64,000 nucleotides of DNA from Conus ventricosus (Eukaryota; Mollusca; Gastropoda; Neogastropoda; Conidae): assembly GCA_018398815.1 (NCBI GenBank), contig CM031615.1:55713058-55777057 (forward strand). Direction: 5' to 3'. Position numbers and translations under genes: made by a program. Shown in pieces: positions 56,597 to 64,000 of this stretch (its first letter is position 1; each line of letters opens with the position of its first letter). The notes under the pieces were generated by a model. It was not told the DNA's origin and made no database searches. It worked only from the letters and a program-made list of their open reading frames with translations.

Positions 56597-57541
56597 ACAG
56601 ACAGTGAGAGAGAGAGAGAGAGAGAAAGAGACAGACGACAGACAGCCAGCCAAAGAGACATGAATACTTTTTGACCTCAGCTAAAGAGAGAAAGAGACAG
56701 ACGACAGACAGCCAGCCAAAGAGACATGAATACTTTTTGACCTCAGCTAAAAGATTCAGTATCACACCAATTAAATGATCCAACCACAAAGCTTTCTCAG
56801 CGGAAATCACTGTTACATTAGACGCTTTCCCCAACACATGATATCTCCAAATTTGAAAAACACAGGCCACAAAGCAAAGAAATAAATTCCCTCCGCTTCA
56901 GCTGCTGTACTGATTTTTGCTAGTCTTGGTGATGCTCACTGACAAGTTATTCTGGGTCTGACACTCGCTGGAGTGTCAGGACACAGGCAAATGGCTTGCC
57001 AAGTATATAGGCACCAGCTCCTTTATTGGTTCATTTCCTATGTAGGGAAAAAGGTGTAACGAACAGGAGTCTGATGTGCCTCACCTGCTTGTGCACGCAT
57101 GCGTACATGCATGTGTGCCTCCATGTGAGAGAGAGAGAGAGAGAGAGTGTGTGTGTGTGTGTGTGTGTGCATGTGTGTGCGTGTGCATGTGTGTATGTGC
57201 GAGTGTGTGTGTATGTGTGTGTGCAAGCGCGCGCACTTGTGCAGGCATGCACGAGGCAGAGTGTGTGTGTGTGTGTATTTGTGTGTGTACATATGCGAGA
57301 CTTCAATAATATGCTACAACCTTTCTATAAACACTTTCACCAAGTATGACATTTGTTTGTCAATGGTAGAGGACTTCCAGTAATCCACAAGCACAAATTG
57401 CAGAATATATACATACATATACATATATATATATATATAAAACCGTACCTCCTTTACCACAGTCTGTCTTGCACAGTCAAATGTTCCTGCATACTTGGGC
57501 TTCTGGCCCGGGGCCGGCTTGGGCATTGTTTGAAGCCTAAC
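49030..57541 (-). CDS. SLC25A20: Mitochondrial carnitine/acylcarnitine carrier (seven exons, first exon missing)
   Basis: Product: inner mitochondrial membrane antiporter exchanging cytosolic acylcarnitine for matrix carnitine, feeding beta-oxidation. Exons on the minus strand, 5' to 3': 57449-57541, 55023-55150, 54299-54389, 52041-52237, 50656-50765, 49703-49827, 49030-49092. All have GT/AG borders and agreeing phases, together 268 residues plus stop; human CACT has 301. About 33 N-terminal residues (first helix and first PxD motif) lie in an exon I could not find. Visible carrier signatures are [11 protein letters not shown] in repeat 2 and [10 protein letters not shown] in repeat 3. Family-specific stretches include [49 protein letters not shown] and [16 protein letters not shown]. 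These match CACT better than ornithine or other carriers. Introns hold many microsatellites. Confidence 0.93.
49407..49502. repeat. TG microsatellite ending in AG run
   Basis: TG/TGTC units followed by a GA run, in the last intron of the carrier gene. Confidence 0.9.
49703..49827 (-). CDS. SLC25A20: SLC25A20 exon, third repeat
   Basis: Acceptor ttgtttcag and donor gtgagt. Encodes [20 protein letters not shown], then [20 protein letters not shown]; the first codon is completed by G from the previous exon. It ends in phase 0. Confidence 0.95.
50027..50213. repeat. 23-bp tandem repeat, about eight copies
   Basis: Units of gatagagtgaagaagctttc plus att, nearly identical, in the intron between 49827 and 50656. 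Each unit contains agctt, so the array is cut by HindIII-type sites at regular spacing. Confidence 0.97.
50656..50765 (-). CDS. SLC25A20: SLC25A20 exon, fifth helix
   Basis: Acceptor ttcacag preceded by a T tract, donor gttagt. Encodes [36 protein letters not shown] with the third carrier motif PPDVLKSR. Boundary codons are shared with both neighbours. Confidence 0.95.
51555..51960. repeat. Degenerate tandem repeat
   Basis: About seven diverged units with (c/a)gatatgacagtctgtgta and gtactctgtacctt cores, period about 55 bp, in an intron of the carrier gene. Confidence 0.7.
52041..52237 (-). CDS. SLC25A20: SLC25A20 exon, second repeat
   Basis: Acceptor attggtcag and donor gtaggt. Encodes [20 protein letters not shown] through [20 protein letters not shown] and TPTGH, the matrix loop and fourth helix. 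Confidence 0.96.
52490..52690 (-). repeat. Dispersed repeat, diverged copy
   Basis: Contains caccatcagtccacagg, catgaggcaacccatcgaag and aagtcactccaac, diverged from the 53.1-53.5 kb copy next to it. Confidence 0.7.
53084..53496 (-). repeat. Dispersed repeat, inverse of 60228-60660
   Basis: In inverse orientation it shares ctgtggcccttcatgcc, tggtgtcaccgg, cagtaggggcttag, ggtggtgtcctg, gaagtgactcggcag and gggttgcctc with the 60.2 kb copy. No open frame of note; class unknown. Confidence 0.85.
53889..53961. repeat. Long pure TG microsatellite
   Basis: About 36 uninterrupted TG units in an intron of the carrier gene. Confidence 0.97.
54299..54389 (-). CDS. SLC25A20: SLC25A20 exon, second carrier motif
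   Basis: Acceptor gttcacag and donor gtgaga. Encodes [20 protein letters not shown] then [10 protein letters not shown], the third helix and second carrier motif. Its first base completes a Thr codon. Confidence 0.95.
55023..55150 (-). CDS. SLC25A20: SLC25A20 exon, first repeat end
   Basis: Acceptor ttctgcag and donor gtgagt. Encodes [40 protein letters not shown] and QL, the second transmembrane helix of the carrier. Confidence 0.95.
55718..55892. repeat. GAT and GGA trinucleotide repeats
   Basis: Mixed gat/aat units then about 15 GGA units, then gac units, in an intron. Confidence 0.92.
56194..56338. repeat. Long CA microsatellite
   Basis: CA units, almost uninterrupted for about 130 bp. 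Confidence 0.97.
56471..56620. repeat. Long TG microsatellite with GA run
   Basis: TG units to about 56594, then GA units. Lies 130 bp from the CA tract at 56194-56338, in opposite orientation, so the two could pair as a large hairpin. Confidence 0.95.
56621..56752. repeat. 66-bp tandem duplication
   Basis: Copies from 56621 and 56687, each containing gacagacgacagacagccag and tactttttgacctcagctaa, identical as far as I can read. Confidence 0.95.
57128..57290. repeat. GA and TG microsatellites
   Basis: GA run, then TG-rich sequence with interruptions. Confidence 0.9.
57449..57541 (-). CDS. SLC25A20: SLC25A20 exon, first in window
   Basis: Acceptor attcatcag and donor gtacgg. Encodes [20 protein letters not shown] then [11 protein letters not shown], the segment right after the first carrier motif. 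It opens in phase 0, so the missing upstream exon should end on a full codon (expected near a PLDT(I/V)K motif). Confidence 0.93.
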
Positions 57542-59849
57542 CTGATGAATATGAAAAACTGATGTGTCACCCTTAATTTCATCAACACAGAATGTACCAT
57601 CCATTTTCATAATTGGAATTCCTGAGAAACGCACATTACATTAACGTTTAAGTCTGAAACCTGTTACCTGATGAACACAGTATATACAGTAATGCACACC
57701 AGACTGCCGACTGCCTCAGTACAAGGTGAGTGAACATGTGCAGGTACGTGCAGTAGCTTGTAAGGATTTGTTGTACATCCCATGGTAGGTGTTCAGCTTG
57801 CAGGTGGTTTTAAAACGAAGAGGATCCTTTTATTTACAACCGTTGAAGAATTATAGGAACAACAAACAGCAATCAAATGTCCTTCAGGTTCAATAAGTCG
57901 TACAGGAACTCAATCATACATGCAGCAGCCAATATTCTACTAATGGCAGCTTTCCATCGACTAGACTCAAACTCAGAGAAGACTCGAACACTTCTGTGCT
58001 CAACAATGACTAGAACTCTTCAGCTCCTCTCATTTCTCTCTCCCTCCCAGTCGCACAGCTCTCAACCTTTTATGTACTTTTCTAGAATATTCTGCATATC
58101 AGTAAGCTCAACCGATTAAATCGTGACAATCATAGGCGAATGCAATTTGATCAGCTTCTACAACATTCTCAAACCTTCAGTAATGCACCAGCAACTAGCA
58201 GAGACCTACTAAACCTTCTAACATAATCTCAAATATTCCAATCGCATTATCAATTGATCTGAAAAACAAAACCGAACAATTATGCTTACATTCACCTTCC
58301 AAATGTTTTAAATAAATCAACAACAGCACTACACTGACCAAAAATACAAAGATCTAAAAGTGACAAGTAAAGAAAAAGGGTTGCAACTTGTCATTATTGC
58401 TATGACGTCTTTCACAAAAGTTCCTCCTCTCTTGTCTCCCTGTTAAATTGTTACATGCTGATATATAATATATTTCCAGCACCAAAGCTGATAAACACAG
58501 AATGTATGAACATTTATGTTCAGAAGTGAAACCCAAGCTTCAAAAACAGAATGGCTGATAAACACAGAATGTATGAACATTTATGTTCAGAAGTGAAACC
58601 CAAGCTTCAAAAACAGAATGCAATAATATGATGCTTGGAACTTAGCTGTGTTCACTAAAATATATATTGTAACTGAACCCTACCCCTAATACAAAATATA
58701 CATGTATACCAATCTATCATTCTATGTTCAAACCGTAACCTGATGAATATGCAATACACTCAATATTCTGTTTGACAACACACATCAATATTATGTTCAG
58801 ATCTTGGCCAGATGAACAAGGAACACCGATCAGCGTTTTGTCTGCCCTTGACTTGTGGACATGCAACCCATGAGGTCGTTCAGGTCACTCCTCTGTACCC
58901 CTTGTTCGTGAACAGATCAACAGTTCTTCACCCATCTCATGGCACTGAATGTCTACTCATTTACTGTGTTGGTAGCTTGCATTGACCAAGGTAAGCTTCA
59001 AGACAGAACTTCAGAAAACAGTGATAATTATGCCTTGGACAAGCTCTTGAAGTACATAATGACAACAGAAAGATGAGTAGGTAGATTCCCCTTTGCCTCG
59101 AAATCACAATCAAGTGTTTGCAATCGTGTCTTTAAACAGAACAGTTGAAGTTAAGACTTGTAAAACATGGGTACATTTTCTACTTCTTCATTAACATTCT
59201 GACCTTTCACATTGTTCAGAAAGAGCTAATCACATTCGCTGTACACCTCAAACTTGCGTTGATTGAAGGACCCACAAGACAGGTTGTAAGAGAATTCAGT
59301 GCTTCACAGTAGATAGCTCTGTAATGGTGCTGTGGACAGTTTGGGAGTTCAAACTAAACATCTTTTCCTTCTCTCTTTCTCCTTTTTCTTTTTTTTTTTC
59401 TTTTTGTCAAGTTATTGAGGAGGGTGGGGTGGGGAGGCTGCGAGAAAGGAGAAGGGGTAGAGAGGGGTCAATTTTTCCCCATCCTCACCTCTGCCATTGT
59501 ATGGTTGTTAGTTTGTATAGAGCACCATGATTAAAGCAAATTGCATCCATCAATCAGTTCCAGCTGTAATAACTAGCAGCATCTTCTTCTTCATGCACTG
59601 GAGATGAAAACTTCAATTAAAAGATAGAAAAAATGGGAGAAAGACTCTCCAACTTGAGAATGCATGACTCTAACCCTCCCCTAAACGTTGACCTGACCTT
59701 AACCCTTACCTAACCCATGGATTGCCCTTAAGCCATACCTAACCTTACTCTTTCTGACTGGTTCCCCACATCTGGTCAGGTGTAAACAAAATGCTTATGT
59801 CCACCTGCGGCTGACCAAAGGTCCTGCATCAATTTCCATTCAGATCACC
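57542..59849 (-). other. Intron 1 of carrier gene or upstream sequence
   Basis: I searched this stretch by eye on the minus strand for the missing first exon (GGFGG, HPLDT) and did not find it. It holds a 67-bp tandem duplication (58487-58620), cctaaccctta-type units at 59670-59760 and little else. Confidence 0.5.
58487..58620. repeat. 67-bp exact tandem duplication
   Basis: gctgataaacacagaatgta begins at 58487 and again at 58554; the copies look identical. Confidence 0.96.
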
Positions 59850-60224
59850 AGCCGCCGTGGCGAAGTGGTTATCGTCGCGGACTCCCGGCTGGGAGGTCGC
59901 GGGTTCGAATCCCATCAGAGTCATGTGGGTTTTTTCTGCCCGACCGGCTCCTACCCAGAGTTGAGTTTGCTGCGGACTCAGTTGGGAAGACTGGGACCAC
60001 ACAGTCGAGTTTCATCCACTTAATGGATGCGTTTCTGAGAGTGTTGCTCAAATTTCATGACCAACACTACAGGTGCCTGTATCTCTCGGGCCTGGTTGAC
60101 GCCAGGATATATTATGAAAGGAAGCGTAGAGTACAGCCCTGTCATGTAGTCTCAGACCGAAATGGAAATCCGTAGCATCATCTTAATCATCCTCATTCCC
60201 ATTGATCAGCATTAAAAAAAAAAA
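59850..60224 (+). mobile_element. tRNA-derived SINE
   Basis: Head gccgccgtggcgaagtggtt (A box region) with gcgggttcgaatcccatc (B box) about 45 bases later, then about 270 bp of unrelated body, ending in a run of A at 60213-60224. This is the layout of a Pol III-driven SINE. The body includes gtttcatccacttaatggat and agtgttgctcaaatttcatg. I see no clear flanking duplication. Confidence 0.87.
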
Positions 60225-60227
60225 AGT

Positions 60228-60690
60228 CTCAAATTCTGTGGCCCTTCATGCCCTGCTCTCATGGTGACCTCAATTTCGATGTCCTCTCCACGTCTGTGGC
60301 CTTGGTTTGGTTCCGTCGGTGTCACCGGTATCGGCGAGTCCATAAGGGCTGTCGTTGGATGGACGTGGTGGCGCCCTCCGGAGGGTGAGCTCACTCACGC
60401 CGGCTCCGCGACTAAGCAATTATTGTCGTCAGTAGGGGGCTTAGTAGGTGGTGTCCTGCGTATGTTAGATCAGAACAGGCGCCACTGAACACCACCGAAG
60501 TGACTCGGCAGCAGTGCAGTGTCTCCTCCGGTGGGTTGCCTCTTGACGACTTGACATTGACTGCTCCCTGTGGATTGCTAGTGCCGGGGCTGCGGCGGGC
60601 CGGTCGGGCTATGGCTGTGGACGGGGTGTCGGAATGAGCGGTGTGGGTGCACTGCCTCTAAGGTGGCGCAGAGGTTGGGACACAAAAACA
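60228..60690 (+). repeat. Dispersed repeat, most complete copy
   Basis: Directly follows the SINE poly-A. It matches 53084-53496 in inverse orientation and 52490-52690 in part. It ends in cacaaaaacacaaaaaac. GC-rich and without an open frame I trust; class unknown, possibly the body of a longer SINE. Confidence 0.8.
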
Positions 60691-60987
60691 CAAAAAACAA
60701 AAAATTTCCATTCAGATCAAGAATGTGTAACTTGCACTCTGCGCATGGATAATAAGTTCAGGGAGAGTGCTCTGAAGCTATATTTCTTGTATCATGTGGT
60801 AATTTGTGAGTGAATTTTGATTGACTTGGTGAGTTAGTTTTTGTTGTTGCTGGGTTTTTTTTTTAATCATTTCTTCCGACACCATCATTCAGTACTGTAA
60901 CTTTAAAGGGAGGAAAGAAATTAAATGTTAGTGGAGGATTTTGGCAAATAATTTTAATCCTGTGAACACAAAATGCCATGTAATATT

Positions 60988-61940
60988 CAGGGTTGTACAT
61001 CCTTAGCAGTATCTATAGGACAAATTTCCTGGACCACCCTGAAGTAATAGGACATTTGTCCTCTTCATAACAAAATCAATCGGACATTTTGAACGCAAGC
61101 CAGATTGAATGTATATTAAGTTTTATGCACACAAAAATGGTATTACAAAAGCTGACTATATTCCTAGAGTGGGAAGCCATGTTTGGTAAACATACTATTA
61201 CTAGTCCACACACACACACAGTCACACACACAGAGGCAGTGTCTTTCCTAAATCACTATTCATTGCTAGTGCTAGTATTCAAGTACAATATTGATTCATT
61301 TGGAGTCGTCTTTTTGGTTGAAGAGCATTCTTTTCCTTTTCTCTCCCCACTTTTCTGTCACCCTGAACACCCATTCTGATTCCCCTTGACATCACTTGGT
61401 CCTTCCATTTGCACCCTCATCAGCATGGCCTGGTTTTCTGCTGTCAGTCTGTTCCTTTGACTTGTCAAAATCAAATTCTGAGTGCTGAACCCTCTTTCTA
61501 CATCAGCTGTATGGACGGGCAGGGTGATGGCAAGCTGGCTGCGAGCTCTCAGCTGCGAGCCGTGTACCTCGCTGGCTCAGCCTCTGCGAGTCAGGGAGGC
61601 AGAGTTGCAAGCCAACGAGCTAAAAATAGACCGCCACGGCTCGCCACTAAGCTTAGTGCCAGTGGCACACGGGACTAGTAATAGGCCTAGTGATTCACTG
61701 GGCAGTGGGCTTACACTAAAGTTACAGACTGGAGTTCTGTACGATGGTCGGACTCAAATAATTATGCGGGCTTGATATAAACGGCCGGTGCCATGTCCGT
61801 GAGCATCGGAAAGCTATCGGACAGTGACCGCGTTTTCGGCAAAGTAATGGGACATTTGTCCTCTTCACTGCCAGTTATATCGGACATTTTGCATGTGCAA
61901 TCGGTCTATGTCCGATGTCCGACGTGGATGTGCAACCCTG
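60988..61940 (-). mobile_element. hAT-like nonautonomous element, exact 6-bp TSD
   Basis: The ends cagggttgtacatcc and ggatgtgcaaccctg are inverse complements with one mismatch. They are flanked by aatatt on both sides (60982-60987 and 61941-61946). Subterminal ggacatttgtcctcttca occurs at both ends in the same orientation (61049 and 61852). The minus strand holds a hAT C-terminal dimerisation segment. Confidence 0.88.
61368..61540 (-). pseudogene. hAT transposase C-terminal dimerisation segment
   Basis: The minus strand reads LAITLPVHTADVERGFSTQN, then LILTSQRNRLTAENQAMLMR and VQMEG before a stop. This is the ADVERxFS ... RNRL pattern of the hAT C-terminal (Dimer_Tnp_hAT) region. The rest of the transposase is deleted. 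Confidence 0.75.
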
Positions 61941-62310
61941 AATATTACATAAATGCAGAAAACACATTTCCGTGGTACTAATTACACACAGTCAAGTTTT
62001 ACTTGCATCTTATCACAACTATGATAATACACCTACATTCATTGGTATTGGTTTTACGATGAAAGACCTATTTACCCTATATTCATTTGACAACTTTTAT
62101 GATTACCGAACATTCGTACCAGTGGACTATAAACAATATCTTCCGGTGCACAATCAATTAGTATTATCTCCCTTGACGTAACTATGAGACAAAAAACTTG
62201 GAGACACGAGTGAGCGACAACGAACGCTTCATCTAATCCAGATGTTGTTCTAAACTTATCTGGTACATTCAGATCATCACCGATGATCACAAACACGCAC
62301 AAACTTAACA

Positions 62311-62327
62311 TGGTGTCAGAACGACGA
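62311..62327 (+). promoter_or_regulatory. Possible LTR-element primer-binding site
   Basis: tggtgtcagaacgacg lies upstream of gag and starts with TGG, as expected for the complement of a tRNA 3' end just downstream of a 5' LTR. I could not fix the LTR borders because the 3' LTR is outside the window. Confidence 0.4.
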
Positions 62328-62588
62328 AGAAGCCAAGCCCATGGTCGGTAACACTACTGAATTAACCTTCTATTGACTCGAAGTGGAACAGCAGACTTCG
62401 TTAGGATCTAGTCAACTGCGTGACGTAGGTCATCGATGTCTGCAGCGAACGGTTAATGACAACACCGCCAATATAAAGTGTTTATTCCTCTCGTGCTGTC
62501 CAGACGAACACCAAAGAGGTTCTAAACAGCAACGACCCACGAGCCATTTAAGGTTTGACAGTATGGCCACATCACAAAATAACCAGTA

Positions 62589-62741
62589 ATGAACTGGGAT
62601 GCCAAAAATTTAAAAGAAGAATGGCAGAACTTTCAACAACATACAAGTTTGATGTTTCAAGGCCCACTCAAGCAAACGACGGCAGAAGCACGAGCAGCCT
62701 ATCTCCTCATCTGGATTGGCCAAAAAGGCAGAGACATTTTT
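62589..62741 (+). pseudogene. Gag N-terminal part (interrupted)
   Basis: Starts MNWDAKNLKEEWQNFQQH and reads through AEARAAYLLIWIGQKGRD before the inserted LINE begins. The style (DLxxEWxxF, LLxWIGxxG) is that of capsid regions of gypsy elements of the K02A2.6/zinc-knuckle type. The open frame continues into the LINE by chance, giving a 179-residue chimera that has no biological meaning. Confidence 0.7.
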
Positions 62742-63256
62742 CAGAGGCGTGCAACCAGACTGCTGAAGGAATGCAAAGAAATGAACTACTATGATCGATT
62801 AAAATTTTTGAACCTACATTCACTAAAGGGTAGACGACTACGAGGTGATCTTATACAGATGTTTAAAATTTTCCACGGATATGATGATGTTGACTTGCAC
62901 TCCTTGTTTTCCTATGCACCTGTCAATGTTACTAGGAACTCTGCAGGAAAACTCTTTGTAATGCATGCCAGAACTAACAAGCGCAAATTCTCATTTTCTT
63001 TTAGAGTTGTTAACCCATGGAATGCATTACCTTCATCAGTTAAATTTGCAAAATCTGTGAATGAGTTCAAGAACCTGATCGACAAACTGCCCCAGCTAGA
63101 AGATCTATTTTATGGCTATGACGAGTAGAAACCCATTAGGTACGACCAATCTAGATAAAAATAACCAGAACCAAACCAGGAGGGGACAAATATTAGACCT
63201 CGCGGTCTAGGCGTAATCAAAACGCCGTCCCTATTACTACTACTACTACTACTACT
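62742..63256 (+). mobile_element. 5'-truncated LINE nested in gag
   Basis: A 515-bp insertion flanked by acattttt on both sides (62734-62741 and 63257-63264). It encodes the C-terminus of a CR1-like reverse transcriptase (SLKGRRLRGDLIQMFKIFHG, FSFRVVNPWNALPSSVKFAK, then stop at 63128) and ends in a (TAC)n tail. This is the signature of target-primed insertion. Confidence 0.92.
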
Positions 63257-63264
63257 ACATTTTT

Positions 63265-63648
63265 AATTCATGGGGACTTTCTCAAGACGAAGCAAAGGAT
63301 GTCAACACAATCATCCAAAAATTCAAAGAACACACAGAGCCAAAAACAAACAAAGTATTTGCAAGGTACATCTTTCACGAAAGAATACAGAAAGAAAATG
63401 AAACTTTTGCTGAATTTGTCACTGATTTGCGCAACCTCGTACAAAACTGTGGCTATTCCCCAGAACTAAAGGACGAAATGGTGCGTGACCACATTGTTGC
63501 AGGCATCCGCTCACAAGAAATTCGTGAAAAACTCTTAACAGAAGGTGACAAGCTCATTATGAGCAGTGCTATAGACATTGGCATTGCACATGAAACTACA
63601 CAAGAGCGGTTGAAATCAATGTTAGCAGCATCAAACCACAGCCAGTAG
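63265..63648 (+). pseudogene. Gag, central part after insertion
   Basis: Reads SWGLSQDEAKDVNTIIQKF, ARYIFHERIQKENETFAEFV and DLRNLVQNCGYSPELKDEMV, the capsid C-terminal region of gypsy-type gag (retrotransposon gag family). A stop at 63646-63648 ends this frame; the nucleocapsid continues in a neighbouring frame. Confidence 0.78.
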
Positions 63649-63652
63649 ACAC

Positions 63653-64000
63653 AATCAGAAAGCCGTCTACTAGAGATGGTTTCGGACAACACCAACCTCA
63701 AAGATCTCCATACATCACCTCATGCAAAAACTGTGGAGGTAAACACAGGAGACAAGAATGCCCAGCTTTTGGTTCCACCTGCAACTACTGCCATAAACAA
63801 AATCATTGGGCTAAAGTATGCCTTGCAAAAAGTCGGCATGAAACACAGAAGAAAGGAAGAAATGTACACTCAATTGAAGAGGAACAAGATGATGACAGCA
63901 ATTTCTATGTAAACACCATATCCAACAAAAATGAAACTCCTAACACTGTGAGTGCTGACATACAAATTGGAACAAGTGATACGATTCGTTTCAAAATCAA
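63653..64000 (+). pseudogene. Nucleocapsid zinc knuckles and start of protease region
   Basis: In the frame after the shift, CKNCGGKHRRQEC (C-x2-C-x3-H-x4-C) and CNYCHKQNHWAKVC (C-x2-C-x4-H-x4-C) form two zinc knuckles at 63723-63821. An acidic stretch EEEQDDDSN follows, then VSADIQIGTSDTIRFKI at the window end. Knuckles bind the element RNA. Confidence 0.78.

Larger units (their letters stand above)
62328..64000 (+). mobile_element. Gypsy-type LTR element, 5' part (continues past window)
   Basis: It contains a gag-like frame from 62589, a nested LINE fragment (62742-63256), the rest of gag (63265-63648) and two zinc knuckles (63723-63821). The region after the knuckles (SADIQIGTSDTIRFKI) has the look of the run-up to an aspartic protease active site, reached just as the window ends. 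The element is disrupted by the insertion and by a frame change near 63620. Confidence 0.8.

Noticed and set aside
59852..59925. Functional tRNA gene on the plus strand
   Set aside because: The tRNA-like part is followed by a conserved-looking body and a poly-A end, the structure of a SINE.
62589..63128. A 179-residue open frame as one protein
   Set aside because: It joins gag to the C-terminus of an inserted LINE across a clear insertion point with an 8-bp duplication, so it is not a natural fusion.

Overview
This is animal nuclear DNA. It holds two intron-rich, conserved eukaryotic genes spread over tens of kilobases, no operons, very many CA/TG, CT and poly-G tracts, and a dense, layered set of transposable elements (LINE, SINE, LTR/gypsy, hAT-like, piggyBac-like, THAP/P-like). 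The mix of decayed hAT, piggyBac and R2-type LINE copies, the tRNA-derived SINEs and the long introns suggest an invertebrate, most likely a lophotrochozoan such as a marine snail. The species assignment is inference; only the eukaryotic nature is read directly.

Layout. 0.2-1.7 kb: 3' half of a CR1/Jockey-like LINE (minus). 2.6-26.1 kb (plus): a complete six-exon HMGB gene encoding 198 residues with two HMG boxes and an acidic tail. Its start codon is split off in a tiny coding exon at 2741-2744, followed by an 8.2 kb intron. Introns 4 and 5 carry most of the mobile DNA in this half: a 5.5 kb hAT-like element (13767-19250), a TTAA-bounded piggyBac-type element (20800-21679) with a foreign insert, a long-TIR element with a THAP exon (22530-23720), and a smaller hAT-like element (24476-25646). 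30.0-31.0 kb: another hAT-like element. 31.7-34.2 kb (minus): tRNA-derived SINE plus a broken R2-type LINE with a C-terminal endonuclease. 35.5-36.2 kb: second copy of the TTAA element. 36.7-37.2 kb (minus): a broken THAP-domain gene. 39.8-40.1 kb (minus): a weak candidate secreted peptide. 42.3 kb: a U2 snRNA 5'-end fragment. 43.1-44.3 kb: a fourth hAT-like element containing an 82-bp near-perfect foldback. 46.0-48.1 kb: an internally deleted piggyBac with TTAA ends. 49.0-57.5 kb (minus): seven exons of a mitochondrial carnitine/acylcarnitine carrier (SLC25A20-like); its first coding exon was not found in the window. 59.8-60.7 kb: a SINE and a dispersed repeat. 61.0-61.9 kb: a fifth hAT-like element. 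62.3-64.0 kb (plus): start of a gypsy-type LTR element whose gag is interrupted by a truncated LINE; the element runs off the window.

The two host genes are not functionally linked: one is a nuclear chromatin-bending protein, the other an inner mitochondrial membrane transporter for fatty-acid oxidation. The main novelty is a cohort of five separate TIR elements, four with recognisable hAT-type or zinc-finger transposase remnants. All are flanked by 6-bp target-site duplications (four exact, one 5/6) rather than the 8 bp usual for hAT. Three share an N-terminal WRW-type plus zinc-finger module, and three carry a similar GC-rich block near the right end.
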